Positions 8,319 through 16,850 are shown, counted from the first letter of the stretch. The stretch: 28,103 nt of DNA from Loki-b32 sp964493385 (GCA_964493385.1 CAZBNW010000023.1:1-28103); one strand, 5' to 3'. A program made the numbers and translations. Notes: a model not told the origin generated them from the sequence alone.

Positions 8319-9380
8319 ATGAATTTAGACGAAATCAAGAATCTATTAGGACGGGATGCAGATAATTTATTAAATCATACATGTACAGGAATTCCTAAGG
8401 AAATGATTCATCCCCCTGGACCTGATTTTATTGAACGAGTTGTAGCACACTCAGACAGAAATAATCTAGTATTAAATAATATGCAACGATTATTTAATCA
8501 AATTGGTAGATTAGCGGGGACTGGATATCTCTCAGTATTACCTGTAGACCAAGGAATTGAACACAGTGCTTCAGCTAGTTTTGCTGTTAATCCATCGTAT
8601 TTTGATCCTGAAAATATTATCAAATTAGCCATTAATGGAGGATGCAATGCTGTTGCCTCTACTCTTGGTGTTCTAGGTTCTGTTTCAAGAAGATATGCTT
8701 ATAAAATTCCATTTATTGTGAAAATAAATCACAACGAGTTGCTTACAAAACCAACCCTTTCTGATCAAACAATATTCGCAAGTGTGGATCAGGCATGGGA
8801 CATGGGAGCAGCGGCTATTGGAGCAACCATATATTTTGGTTCACAAAATTCACGGCGCCAAATCCAGGAAATTAGTGAAGCTTTTAAGTATGCGCATGAG
8901 CTAGGGCTCGTATGTATCCTTTGGACTTATTTGAGGAATCCTAAAGAATTTATTAAAGATGGAAAAGATTATCATACCGCAAATGATTTAGAAAGTCAAG
9001 CCAATTATCTCGGGGTCACTATTGAGGCAGATATTATAAAGCAAAAATTATCTACTCTCAGCCGAGGTTTCCTTGATTTGGACTTTGGTAAAACAGATAA
9101 ACTTGTTTACGAAAAACTCGCGATAGATCACCCTATTGAATGGAATAGATATCAGGTTGCTAATTGCTTTATGGGACGAGCTGGACTTATTAATTCTGGT
9201 GGTGAATCAGGTGGTAATGATCTTCAAGATGCTGTAAAAGCAGCAGTTATTAATAAGAGATCTGGTGGAATGGGGCTCATACTTGGGAGAAAGGCATTTA
9301 AAAAGCCAACTCCGGAAGGTATCAAAATTCTTAATGCTGTTCAAGATGTATATTTAAATAAGGATATTAATATTGCCTAA
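8319..9380 (+). CDS. fbaB: Fructose-bisphosphate aldolase class I (FbaB/DhnA type)
   Basis: 353 residues that match the bacterial FbaB pattern along the whole length from memory: the N-terminal 'LLGRDADNLL', 'RLAGTGYLSVLPVDQGIEHS' at about 64-83, 'KINHNE' at 135-140, 'GATIYFGSQNSRRQI', 'ILWTYLRN', and a C-terminus 'NKRSGGMGLILGRKAFKKP'. The Schiff-base lysine should lie in IIKQK (K241 or K243). It reversibly cleaves fructose 1,6-bisphosphate to dihydroxyacetone phosphate and glyceraldehyde 3-phosphate in glycolysis/gluconeogenesis. Many archaea use a shorter (~260-residue) DeoC/FbaB relative or the bifunctional FBP aldolase/phosphatase, so this longer bacterial-style form may have been acquired by transfer. 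Monocistronic, followed by a strong T-rich terminator. Confidence 0.95.
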   Translation: MNLDEIKNLLGRDADNLLNHTCTGIPKEMIHPPGPDFIERVVAHSDRNNLVLNNMQRLFNQIGRLAGTGYLSVLPVDQGIEHSASASFAVNPSYFDPENIIKLAINGGCNAVASTLGVLGSVSRRYAYKIPFIVKINHNELLTKPTLSDQTIFASVDQAWDMGAAAIGATIYFGSQNSRRQIQEISEAFKYAHELGLVCILWTYLRNPKEFIKDGKDYHTANDLESQANYLGVTIEADIIKQKLSTLSRGFLDLDFGKTDKLVYEKLAIDHPIEWNRYQVANCFMGRAGLINSGGESGGNDLQDAVKAAVINKRSGGMGLILGRKAFKKPTPEGIKILNAVQDVYLNKDINIA

Positions 9381-9418
9381 GAAATTTCTTTTTTCTTTTT
9401 TTTTAAATTTTTTTTTAA
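9379..9418 (+). terminator. T-rich terminator after fbaB
   Basis: A perfect palindrome AAGAAATTTCTT (9379-9390) overlaps the stop codon and runs into long T-tracts up to about 9418, which fits an archaeal oligo-T terminator. Confidence 0.6.
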
Positions 9419-9486
9419 TTAAATTAAAATTAAAAATAAAAATAACATTATTCATACTAAAGAACTAATTTTTTCTTAAGATAATT

Positions 9487-10083
9487 ATGGGAAAAGATAG
9501 GAATTTTAGACCAGATCCAAATTTGAATCCTTATAGAGTTAGACAGGCACCCTCTCCTCCCAAAAGATCTTTTATCGATTTCAATACTCGTAGAATTTGC
9601 CCAGCATGTGGAAGGGACATCAAAATAACTCATAATTTTTGCAAATATTGTGGTGTTGACTTAAGCGCAATAGAACCGATTGGTAAAGATGAAATATCAA
9701 AACAATTGGCTACAACTGCAGTGACTGATCCAGATCCAGATGTGAGGAAAGAAGCTGTTGATACCTTAGGAGAATTTGGAGAAAATGCAGTTTTAGGAGT
9801 TCTTACCTATGTTTTATTAAATGATCCAGATGAAAATGTAAGAATGAAGGCTGCTGATGAGCTGGGAGACTTACACCATCCATTTAGCTTAGATATATTG
9901 GCAAAAGCACTAAAAGATGAAAGTGCGTTAGTCAGGAAAGAAGCGATCGAGGGCTTAAAAAAAATTAAGAAGGAGACCAAACCAAAAGAAGATTATGAGG
10001 GAAAACCAGAGAGTAGGGAAATTGAAAAAAATAAACCTGAACCAAAAGAAACCACTGAAAAAAATAATACTGATCTATTTTAA
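9487..10083 (+). CDS. Zinc ribbon-HEAT repeat protein
   Basis: 198 residues. A disordered basic N-terminus (1-35) precedes a zinc ribbon with CPACG and CKYCG knuckles (C38, C41, C52, C55). Residues about 70-162 hold roughly three HEAT/PBS-lyase-type repeats with the recurrent 'DPDxxVRxxAxxxLG' pattern. The final 35 residues are a Lys/Glu/Pro-rich tail. HEAT repeats usually mediate protein-protein contacts, so this is probably a soluble scaffold or adaptor; no catalytic residues are seen. Similar zinc-ribbon fusions are common in Asgard genomes. ATG start; convergent with the gelsolin-like gene. Confidence 0.75.
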   Translation: MGKDRNFRPDPNLNPYRVRQAPSPPKRSFIDFNTRRICPACGRDIKITHNFCKYCGVDLSAIEPIGKDEISKQLATTAVTDPDPDVRKEAVDTLGEFGENAVLGVLTYVLLNDPDENVRMKAADELGDLHHPFSLDILAKALKDESALVRKEAIEGLKKIKKETKPKEDYEGKPESREIEKNKPEPKETTEKNNTDLF

Positions 10084-10180
10084 TAAAACCTTATTTTTTC
10101 AATTATTTATAATATTAATCTAAAATCAGATTACTAAATATTAAAAGAAGGTTAAGAATCAAAATTTTATATATAAGATT

Positions 10181-11371
10181 TTAATCGTCGTTACTAGGAA
10201 TTTTTGGAAGTTGTCTTCTAGATTTTTTTTCTTTGGATTTCTCTAAGATTTCTATTATTTCAGCTTTTTTTGCACTAGTAGGTAAATCTATTTTTTTCTC
10301 TTTGGCGTAAGTTTTGAGATTTTTTACAGTCATAGAATTAAAATCTATTATTTCTTTTGTAGTATCCACTTGTCTTGTAGGAGTAGTCATTGTTGAGGTT
10401 TTCTTCATTGAAACTGGTTTGGTCGGCATTGGAGTTAATGAGGATTTTTGTTTTGTAGTTGAATTTGCTTCGGATTTTGCAGTGATCCTCTTTTCTGGGG
10501 TATTCTTTGGTTTTTTTTCCTTTTCTAATACTTCTACAGCCTCAACAATTCCTTTTTTTTCATTAAAATAAACTCGTAACACATTATTGTCTAATTCCAG
10601 CATATCTTTTGGAACTTTTTTAATAGGTTCCCATTCAGTTTCTTCAACTCCTTTTCCAAAAACTTTAGCAGTTTTTGAAACTGCTGCATAAAGCGTATGC
10701 CCTAAAATGAGATTTAATCTTTTATAATCTTTAGGAACTTCTGTCTTTAGTATTTTCTCCTTAATTTTTTGTTTTTGTTCTTCCGATAAGCCTAAAGCTT
10801 TACTAATTGCGGAGGGTTTGACCATTCCTTGTTTCTGAAATTGAGCCCTCGCTTTTTGTGATGGGACTGTTCGAGCGAAAGATGAAACTACTACTTCATT
10901 ACTCATATCTTGTAACGCTGGTGAGAAATATTCTCCTTCTGTTTGCGCTTTAGTTGTTTTTGGAATAACATCCGTAATAGTTGCTCGTTCCAATCTTTCT
11001 CTTTCAATATTTCGAACATATCGCATATCTGCCAATCTTTCAGTTACTTCCATTGACTCTAATCTAAAGGCATTTAAGAATTCCGAGGGTTCATCTCCTG
11101 CATCTACAGAAACAATCTTACAACGATGGTATTTCGCATCTTTCGTTAACTCATCTTGAACAGATTGAGCTACTCTTGAACTTATAAATCGTTTTCGGAC
11201 AGGAGATTTCGGACCTTTCCAAATAAAGATTCTCCGTAAGTCTTCTCTTACTATTACTAACACTTGTTCTGGATGCAAATTGGTCTGAAGTTCTTCTTCA
11301 TTTATGTCTAATTTCATACGTTCTCCCGAGTCATCCAACTCATAAACCATAAATGTTTCAAGTTCTGTCAT
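10181..11371 (-). CDS. Gelsolin-like domain protein with C-terminal SAP/HeH domain
   Basis: 396 residues. Residues about 5-105 resemble a single gelsolin-homology domain: 'VLVIVREDLRRIFIWKG' (strand-turn-strand with the IFIWKG hallmark), a helix 'SRVAQSVQDELTKD', then 'KIVSVDAGDEPSEFLNAF', matching the gelsolin order of core strand, long helix, and 'E-P-x-x-F' end. Gelsolin domains bind and remodel actin, and Asgard gelsolin-like proteins are known to act on actin. After a helical linker comes an unassigned alpha/beta unit (about 212-284), a Pro/Thr/Lys-rich disordered stretch (285-340), and a SAP/HeH-like helix pair (346-377, 'MTVKNLKTYAKEKKI'), which in other proteins binds nucleic acid. 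The combination suggests a bridge between an actin-like filament and DNA or RNA; that is inference. Single-gene unit, ATG at 11371. Confidence 0.7.
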   Translation of the reverse strand: MTELETFMVYELDDSGERMKLDINEEELQTNLHPEQVLVIVREDLRRIFIWKGPKSPVRKRFISSRVAQSVQDELTKDAKYHRCKIVSVDAGDEPSEFLNAFRLESMEVTERLADMRYVRNIERERLERATITDVIPKTTKAQTEGEYFSPALQDMSNEVVVSSFARTVPSQKARAQFQKQGMVKPSAISKALGLSEEQKQKIKEKILKTEVPKDYKRLNLILGHTLYAAVSKTAKVFGKGVEETEWEPIKKVPKDMLELDNNVLRVYFNEKKGIVEAVEVLEKEKKPKNTPEKRITAKSEANSTTKQKSSLTPMPTKPVSMKKTSTMTTPTRQVDTTKEIIDFNSMTVKNLKTYAKEKKIDLPTSAKKAEIIEILEKSKEKKSRRQLPKIPSNDD

Positions 11372-11609
11372 TTTAATTCAGTGGCAATCTCAATTAATGA
11401 TTTTTCATTTTTTGGATAGGATTTAAAATTTCTTTTCATTAATTTCTTTTTTTAAAGAAAATATAAATTATCTTTATAAAAATTTTATCAATTAGAAATT
11501 TGTATCTGTTAATGTAAAGAAATTGAAATAAAGTTCAGTAATAATTATAATATAAAATAAAAATTTATTTTGAACGTTAATTTACTCACTTCTTATTATT
11601 GATATTCAA

Positions 11610-12050
11610 TTACATATCATGAAGAACATTGTCTATTGATAAAACAAATCCTAAAAGAATTCTCCTATCAGTTTCATTATCAAGTATTTTTAAAGCATAA
11701 GTATCTTTAAAATCCAATAACCCTCCAAGAAAAAGATCTCTCCATTTATCTGCTTTTTCAATTTCAGCAACAACATTTCCAGTTGTTACATCATAAACTT
11801 TGAAAGAGAACCCCATGAACTTACCTTGCGCACGGAACCACTGGTTACCGTTAGGATCCTCGAGATAAAAAACAGGTCTGAAAAAAGATAGGATCTTCTT
11901 CTTAATTCGAGCTATTAAATTCCCCTGTGGATCCTTTAAATCTTGAGCTCCACGCGCTGATACGATTTTGGCGTGGATCGTAGCTGCAATTGTACCATCA
12001 ACCTCTAATAGTTCGACTCTACGTCTAATACTTAAGATTATTCTATGCAT
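11610..12050 (-). CDS. LURP-one/scramblase-like (LOR) domain, downstream part of a split gene
   Basis: 146 residues from the first Met, but coding continues upstream in the same frame to a TGA at 12132-12134; the added residues (…YWDWGSGDILDENNQVIGR) are a typical start of a LURP-one-related beta-barrel (Tubby C-terminal/phospholipid-scramblase fold). Visible repeats: 'ATIHAKIVSARGAQDLKDPQ', 'IARIKKKILSFFRPVFYLED' and 'EIEKADKWRDLFLGG', the beta-hairpin units of the fold. The family is thought to act at membranes, but no enzymatic function is proven. It lies in frame with the zinc-ribbon frame 12132-12344, so both are most likely one 234-residue zinc ribbon-LOR protein interrupted by about 30 nt (see the insertion entry). 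Met 12050 is therefore probably internal. Confidence 0.7.
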   Translation of the reverse strand: MHRIILSIRRRVELLEVDGTIAATIHAKIVSARGAQDLKDPQGNLIARIKKKILSFFRPVFYLEDPNGNQWFRAQGKFMGFSFKVYDVTTGNVVAEIEKADKWRDLFLGGLLDFKDTYALKILDNETDRRILLGFVLSIDNVLHDM

Positions 12051-12108
12051 TCTTCCAATAACTTGGTTGTTCTCGTCTAAGATGTCACCAGATCCCCAAT
12101 CCCAGTAT

Positions 12109-12138
12109 TTTAAAGGATTATTAAGTATTTCTCAATAG
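12109..12138 (-). other. 30-nt in-frame insertion with TGA: candidate second BHB intron
   Basis: Between '…YYILKE(N)Y' and 'YWDWGSGDI…' there are 30 extra nt containing the only in-frame stop (TGA, 12132-12134). Deleting them joins the frames as KE(K/N)YWDWGSGDI, the sequence I would expect for this family. Boundaries can slide several nt because both edges read AAAA(C)TA. The segment can fold: inner helix UAUUGAG/CUUAAUA with a 5-nt loop, then AAGGA/UCCUU, and an outer AUCCU/GGGAU pairing. The 5' bulge is 4 nt, but the 3' bulge is about 7-9 nt, so this is only a relaxed BHB. The alternatives are a Trp (TGG) to TGA change with a 10-residue insertion, or a decayed gene. Confidence 0.4.
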
Positions 12139-12344
12139 TTTTCCTTAAGGATGTAGTAATTCCGGCTAATATCGAACAATCCTCCTGAAGGAGTAGTGCT
12201 CGTCTGTGATGGAGTTATCGAAGCTGGTACTCCCTCTTCTGTTTTTACACTCTCCGGTATTGGTGATCCGCACTTCTCACAAAATTTTTGAGATATATCT
12301 TCAATTTCATCTCCACAATTTGGACAATATGGCATTTTTATCAC
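12132..12344 (-). CDS. Zinc-ribbon N-terminal part of split zinc ribbon-LOR protein
   Basis: 70 residues: a zinc ribbon (CPNCG … CEKCG, residues 7-26), a Ser/Thr/Pro linker, then 'GLFDISRNYYILKENY' and a TGA. The last 16 residues do not end like a small zinc ribbon but look like the first strand of a LURP-one domain, which continues in the same frame after the stop (see 11610-12050). Read together, 11610-12344 encodes one protein if the 30-nt segment is removed. As a free product it would be only a zinc ribbon plus tail. ATG at 12344; a second Met three codons later is possible. Confidence 0.6.
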   Translation of the reverse strand: MIKMPYCPNCGDEIEDISQKFCEKCGSPIPESVKTEEGVPASITPSQTSTTPSGGLFDISRNYYILKENY

Positions 12345-12492
12345 TCTAATTTTTTATAATTATGTTATGTTATGAATGGTGATGTGATTTTAAAAAGTTT
12401 AGGATAAATATGCTGATAATTTTATCTTCATGAAAATGTTTTAATTGTATAAGGTTTAATTATTATTAATATAATATAATTAGAAAAATAGT

Positions 12493-13275
12493 GTGTCAAC
12501 TATAAGTATTCCAAAACTATTGAAAGTAAAAGATTACATCACACTTATAGGGACTACTTTAGGGATTATCGCTCTAGTCTGTGCCTGTTTTGGTACTCGC
12601 GAATTTCTTTCCTTAGGATTTTTTCTGATATCCATCTCTCTTGGTACTGACATGATTGATGGATATATCGCTCGAAAAACTAAAACTGTAAATGAGATGG
12701 GTAGAGAATTAGATTCATTGAGCGATTCTTTAACATTTGGCATCGCACCAGCGGTATTAACATACCAATCTTTTAAAACAGGGGGCTATTTTGATATTAT
12801 TATTATAATAGGAGCAATTTGTTTTGCTATTGGAGCAATGCTTAGATTAGCGCGATTTAACATCTCAGAAAGTCCAGGATATACTGGTTTACCGACACCT
12901 ATAAGTGCCTTATTGTTAATTAACTTTTTCTATGCTAATTATTTTTATGCGTTCGCCATGGGCGGCAATATTTACCCTTTTCTGGAAATATCCACCTATG
13001 TAATACCTATTTTTATGGTTCTAATCGGCTGGTTTAATATCACAACTTACATTCGATATGGTGAGAAAGATAAAAGTGTTTATATTATTTTCTTGGTTTT
13101 AGCCCCCTTATGTCCCATTTTGGGTATTATCGGTATATTAAACCCAGATTTTCTAATTTCGATTATCGTGTCAATTTTCTTCTTGGGAGCTTTCATATTT
13201 GGATTAATATTTGTAATTAGAGGATTTTTTCTGCATTTTATTATAAGAAGAAAGGCAACAACTCCTTCTCAATAA
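12493..13275 (+). CDS. CDP-alcohol phosphatidyltransferase, probable archaetidylserine synthase
   Basis: 260 residues, integral membrane enzyme. It carries the complete CDP-alcohol transferase signature D53-x2-D56-G57-x2-A60-R61-x8-G70-x3-D74-x3-D78, which binds the divalent metal and the CDP group. About seven to eight hydrophobic helices follow. Length and the phrase 'GRELDSLSDSLTFGIAPA' match PssA-type enzymes, which in archaea make archaetidylserine from CDP-archaeol and serine; a related polar head group (inositol phosphate, glycerol) cannot be excluded. GTG start at 12493. Single gene, divergent from the zinc ribbon-LOR gene, with both promoters in the 148-nt gap; the neighbouring LOR protein may also act at membranes. 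Confidence 0.85.
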   Translation: MSTISIPKLLKVKDYITLIGTTLGIIALVCACFGTREFLSLGFFLISISLGTDMIDGYIARKTKTVNEMGRELDSLSDSLTFGIAPAVLTYQSFKTGGYFDIIIIIGAICFAIGAMLRLARFNISESPGYTGLPTPISALLLINFFYANYFYAFAMGGNIYPFLEISTYVIPIFMVLIGWFNITTYIRYGEKDKSVYIIFLVLAPLCPILGIIGILNPDFLISIIVSIFFLGAFIFGLIFVIRGFFLHFIIRRKATTPSQ

Positions 13276-13321
13276 ATAATTTCAGCATCTCAATAACAAA
13301 AAAAAGTTTTACCTACTAAAT

Positions 13322-15310
13322 TTAAAATAGTTTTTGTTTCCAGCTCTCGATATTTTCAATAATTTCTTTTTTATCATTTGCATCTAATAGGGTAAGTTTT
13401 TCTTTATACTTATTTATCGTGCTTCTCACTTTATGTAAGGTTACCGAAAAACCTTTTTTCTCTAGAATTAAATCAGCAATGTCTTGTAGTTCCTTTCCAA
13501 ATTCACCTCCCTTAAGATTATCTAACTTTTGAATTAAATTAGTGAAAGCAGTATTAATTTGTATAGCTGCTTCATCACCAGCTTTAGGCTGAGCTGCTGA
13601 TAAAAAATCAATTTTTTCTTGTAATTTTTGTTTTAAATCCGTGATTTGGGGTTGGGGTGCTGTTGGACTTGGCGTATACTTCGTTTCACTTTTAGTAAAC
13701 CTTTTATCGCCTTTAGAAATTTCTTGAATTTGACCAGGGATGGAAATTGTTGGTTTAGTCTTATCAGTTTCAATTTTTATTGGTTTTTTATCTACCTTTT
13801 GAGATTGAATTTTTGCTGAAATTATAGGTTTAACTGTAGTGAGTGTTTTAGTAGTTGTTGTAATCTTATCAACTTGTGCTTTTGATAACTGGGTAGAATG
13901 AAAAGTGTCTGAATATGCATTTTCCCATATATCTTTTATTAAAGGATCTAGTAACGTGATTAAAGGGTCAAAAGAACTACCAATTCCAATAAAATCATAT
14001 AGAGGGTCTTTTGAATCTTGGATTACTCCCATAATAAATTGGTTATCACCCTTTAAAACAATTAAATTTTCATTTTGATAAGTCTTATAAATTAAATTCC
14101 TAATACTCTTAAAACTTTTAACAATACTATTAGTATGAGCTTCTGAAGATACAATTTTAATTTTTAAATGATCAGCAATTTTTTCAAATTGTTCAAGCGC
14201 TAAATGATTTTCAATATGAGGAATTATCACAGTTAAGTTTTCCTTGGAATTTACGATAAAATTTTGAATTGCTTCATTAATCTGGGTTACACTGTTTATT
14301 ATCCAAACATCATTAAAAATAGATTTATCAATTGAATTTATTTCTTGAATATAATTTTTCATTAAAATTTCAATAGGTTTATTCAGATTAGAAACTTCAT
14401 TTATGGAATTCTGAATGATGGCGTTTAAATTTTCTGCGATTACAATTTCAAGATTTTTCATAGCAGCAGAAAGATTATCATGATTATCTTTAAGTAATTC
14501 ATGAATTACATTCATTTTAGTTTCGAAATTAGTCAGCATATTCAATAAGAGCATTTTGAAGTCGTTTCGGTATTGAAATATCAAATCTGTGGTATTATCT
14601 ATTGGTTTAGCTGTTTCATCAAATTCTTTTTCAATTAATTCGTGTAAGGTGTTGGTAAAATCTCCAACCATTTTATCTAATTTTTCTTTAAAAATTTGTT
14701 CAATAAGAGATACAATTTCTTTCTTTTTTATATTCTGAATTAACTCTGTTTTAATAGTATTTACTGTTTTAATTAAATTAGCAAACTTTGTCTGTGTGAT
14801 GCTCTTAATATTTTGGTGAAGATCAGAAAATTTTTTATTAACTTTCTTTAATTCTTCCATACCCTCAACGATATCTTCTACTTCTTGTTTCTGAATAATT
14901 GAATCCTCTTCAATATCTTTTCTAATCTCTTGAAAAGAGTTTAAGATTGAATCTAACTCAATTGCCTTATTTTCCTGAAAAATTTTTTTAACAGAATTAA
15001 CCATTAATTCATAAATTGAATTTTTGATGTTAGTTAAATTTGCGTTAACATTATCATAATAATTTAAAATCGGAAGAATTGGAGGTAAAGGTGAATAGTG
15101 GATAATAGTTTCTTGGTTTTTAGAAGTATACTGAACTAATAAACCAGCATCTATAAGTTCATTTAAACTTTCATTCAATTCCTCGGGAGTAGCTTTAGGA
15201 ACAATAGTATATAATTCATAATAAGTAAGGGGAAATTTACCTAATGATTTAAGATATATCTCGATAGCGATTTCAGATAGTTGCATTTTTCTTAAAAAGT
15301 CATCCATCAA
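13322..15310 (-). CDS. TrmB-like winged-helix protein with long coiled coil
   Basis: 662 residues, of a type seen repeatedly in Asgard genomes. Residues 1-75 form a winged helix ('LSEIAIEIYLKSLGKFPLTYYELYTIVP…ELIDAGLLVQ'). Residues 90-345 are almost entirely amphipathic helix, Lys/Glu/Ile/Asn-rich with heptad character, suggesting a long coiled coil. Residues 340-470 form an alpha/beta domain ('NLTVIIPHIENH', 'LKIKIVSSEAHTN', 'NLIVLKGDNQFIMGVI') resembling the sensor part of TrmB-family regulators. A Pro/Thr/Lys-rich linker (485-555) leads to a C-terminal helical domain (556-662). The coiled coil makes it far longer than ordinary TrmB (~250-350 residues). It may be a structural or sensory regulator, possibly of the divergent vWA-RING genes, with 165 nt between the starts. 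Inference only for function. Confidence 0.65.
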   Translation of the reverse strand: MMDDFLRKMQLSEIAIEIYLKSLGKFPLTYYELYTIVPKATPEELNESLNELIDAGLLVQYTSKNQETIIHYSPLPPILPILNYYDNVNANLTNIKNSIYELMVNSVKKIFQENKAIELDSILNSFQEIRKDIEEDSIIQKQEVEDIVEGMEELKKVNKKFSDLHQNIKSITQTKFANLIKTVNTIKTELIQNIKKKEIVSLIEQIFKEKLDKMVGDFTNTLHELIEKEFDETAKPIDNTTDLIFQYRNDFKMLLLNMLTNFETKMNVIHELLKDNHDNLSAAMKNLEIVIAENLNAIIQNSINEVSNLNKPIEILMKNYIQEINSIDKSIFNDVWIINSVTQINEAIQNFIVNSKENLTVIIPHIENHLALEQFEKIADHLKIKIVSSEAHTNSIVKSFKSIRNLIYKTYQNENLIVLKGDNQFIMGVIQDSKDPLYDFIGIGSSFDPLITLLDPLIKDIWENAYSDTFHSTQLSKAQVDKITTTTKTLTTVKPIISAKIQSQKVDKKPIKIETDKTKPTISIPGQIQEISKGDKRFTKSETKYTPSPTAPQPQITDLKQKLQEKIDFLSAAQPKAGDEAAIQINTAFTNLIQKLDNLKGGEFGKELQDIADLILEKKGFSVTLHKVRSTINKYKEKLTLLDANDKKEIIENIESWKQKLF

Positions 15311-15475
15311 ATCTTCACCAACTTATTTCACATATTTTTGACTATTTTATATAAAGCCATATGAATTTTTATTTATAATTATTTTATCTATCTTTTCTAA
15401 AAAATATTTAAGATAGTTTTATCATTATGAATATTAATACTATTAGAGATAATTACCGAAGTTGATCAAACGGGT

Positions 15476-16828
15476 GTGGAAAAAATGACAGAGGATATTT
15501 ATTTTTACTTGGATCTAACAAAAGATTTATTGAAAAAGAAAGAAATTATAAAGACTATTAAATATTATATTGAAGAAAAAAATAAAGTGAATGTAAATAG
15601 CCACTATTCTCTTCTGGTTTTCCAAGAAGAAGGAAATCCAATCTTTATAGCAGGTAAAAAGGATTCTGGAATAATTACTAAATCAATTGAAGAAAACTGG
15701 AAAAGTCGTCCAAAAGAACAAAGCTTTTTTGAAAATGGATTGTTCTATATTTTTTCTTATATAGCTGAGACAGTGAGAAAAAAATCCAAATTTAATAGAA
15801 TTCTTGTTATTACAGATACCCCTTCTGATTTATCTGAGGATTATCAAGAAGCATTATTTAATTTAGTGTCGAAAATAAAAAATTTTCCAACTTTTATAGA
15901 CATTATTAGAGTGTCGGAAAAGGATAAGCGTTTTTTTAGTGATGATGTAAAATTAAATATATTAGCAAGTGATACTAAAGGTGGAATTTTTTATATCCAA
16001 GATAGAAAAGAATTCTTTGATATTATTAAGAAGTTAGTTAAAACCAAACAATTTGTGTCTACTTTTGTCGATCGACTAGATCGCATTAGAATTACTAAAG
16101 AAGATTATGCGTTTTATAATCACTTAGCAAAATCATTAAAAAAACCAGAAAATGTGGAAGGATTAGTTTGTCATTTTTGCAATGAAGAAGTTTGTCCGGT
16201 GTGCACAGATATTTATGATATTCCGTTAGTTTGTGAGGATTGTAATTCAAGCTTCCATAATTGCTGTGTTACTAATCATGTTATAAATCATAATATAGGC
16301 ATACCTAATATTTTTCGTTGTCCTAATAATGAATGCGATGTGCTTTTAAAAATAGATGAAGATGAAATTATTGAAGTAAGTGGAGAAGTAGAAGTAAGTT
16401 CTGTAAGAAAATATTTGGAAGAGGAAGTACTAGAGAAAATTGCTAAAAAACTTCCTAAAGTGAAGCCATTACCAACACTAACTTCTACTATAGAAAAGGA
16501 AAAAAGTGAGAAAGTAGAATCTTTGACGATTACAAACAACATTCCTGTAGAAGAAGAAGCAGTCAAAACTGTTAGAATTGGAGGATTTTTTGGAAAAGTA
16601 TATACTGTAAAGAAAGTTGGTGACAAAATTGTGTACGAGAAAACTACCCAGACTGCTTTTAAACCAAGCTCTACAAATCAAAACGGAAAAAAATTAACAT
16701 CAAAAGAAATATTATCATCTGACAATGAAAAAGAAAGGAAGAACCCGAGTTTCTTTATATGTCCTCAATGCGGAAAGCAGATGAATTCACAACAATTCAG
16801 ATGTTCTAATTGTGGACATAAAATATAA
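15476..16828 (+). CDS. vWA-RING-zinc ribbon protein, paralogue 1
   Basis: 450 residues. Residues about 6-190 form a von Willebrand A-like fold: first strand 'YFYLDLTKDLL' (degenerate metal site at D13), 'RILVITDTPS' at 108-117, and 'GGIFYIQDRKEFFDIIKKL' at the end. Residues 232-287 are a RING-type cross-brace with C232/C235/C240/C243/C253/C256/H261/C263/C264/C282/C287. An acidic linker (about 290-425) contains VRIGGFFGK (366-374), shared with the next gene. The protein ends in a zinc ribbon (C429, C432, C443, C446). vWA followed by a C4-type zinc finger is the layout of TFIIH subunit p44/Ssl1; a ubiquitin-ligase-like role is also possible. GTG start at 15476, with an ATG three codons later as alternative. 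A hairpin terminator follows. Confidence 0.7.
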   Translation: MEKMTEDIYFYLDLTKDLLKKKEIIKTIKYYIEEKNKVNVNSHYSLLVFQEEGNPIFIAGKKDSGIITKSIEENWKSRPKEQSFFENGLFYIFSYIAETVRKKSKFNRILVITDTPSDLSEDYQEALFNLVSKIKNFPTFIDIIRVSEKDKRFFSDDVKLNILASDTKGGIFYIQDRKEFFDIIKKLVKTKQFVSTFVDRLDRIRITKEDYAFYNHLAKSLKKPENVEGLVCHFCNEEVCPVCTDIYDIPLVCEDCNSSFHNCCVTNHVINHNIGIPNIFRCPNNECDVLLKIDEDEIIEVSGEVEVSSVRKYLEEEVLEKIAKKLPKVKPLPTLTSTIEKEKSEKVESLTITNNIPVEEEAVKTVRIGGFFGKVYTVKKVGDKIVYEKTTQTAFKPSSTNQNGKKLTSKEILSSDNEKERKNPSFFICPQCGKQMNSQQFRCSNCGHKI

Positions 16829-16850
16829 GAACAAGAAAGAAACTGAGTTC

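Noticed and set aside
12132..12134. TGA as selenocysteine in the zinc ribbon-LOR gene
   Set aside because: The position falls in a stretch that homologues appear to lack or fill with Trp, there is no redox motif, and no SECIS-like element was seen.
12132..12134. TGA read as Trp by an altered genetic code
   Set aside because: No other gene in the window has an in-frame TGA, and the only other TGA (7029-7031) sits at a plausible gene end. Trp is written TGG throughout.
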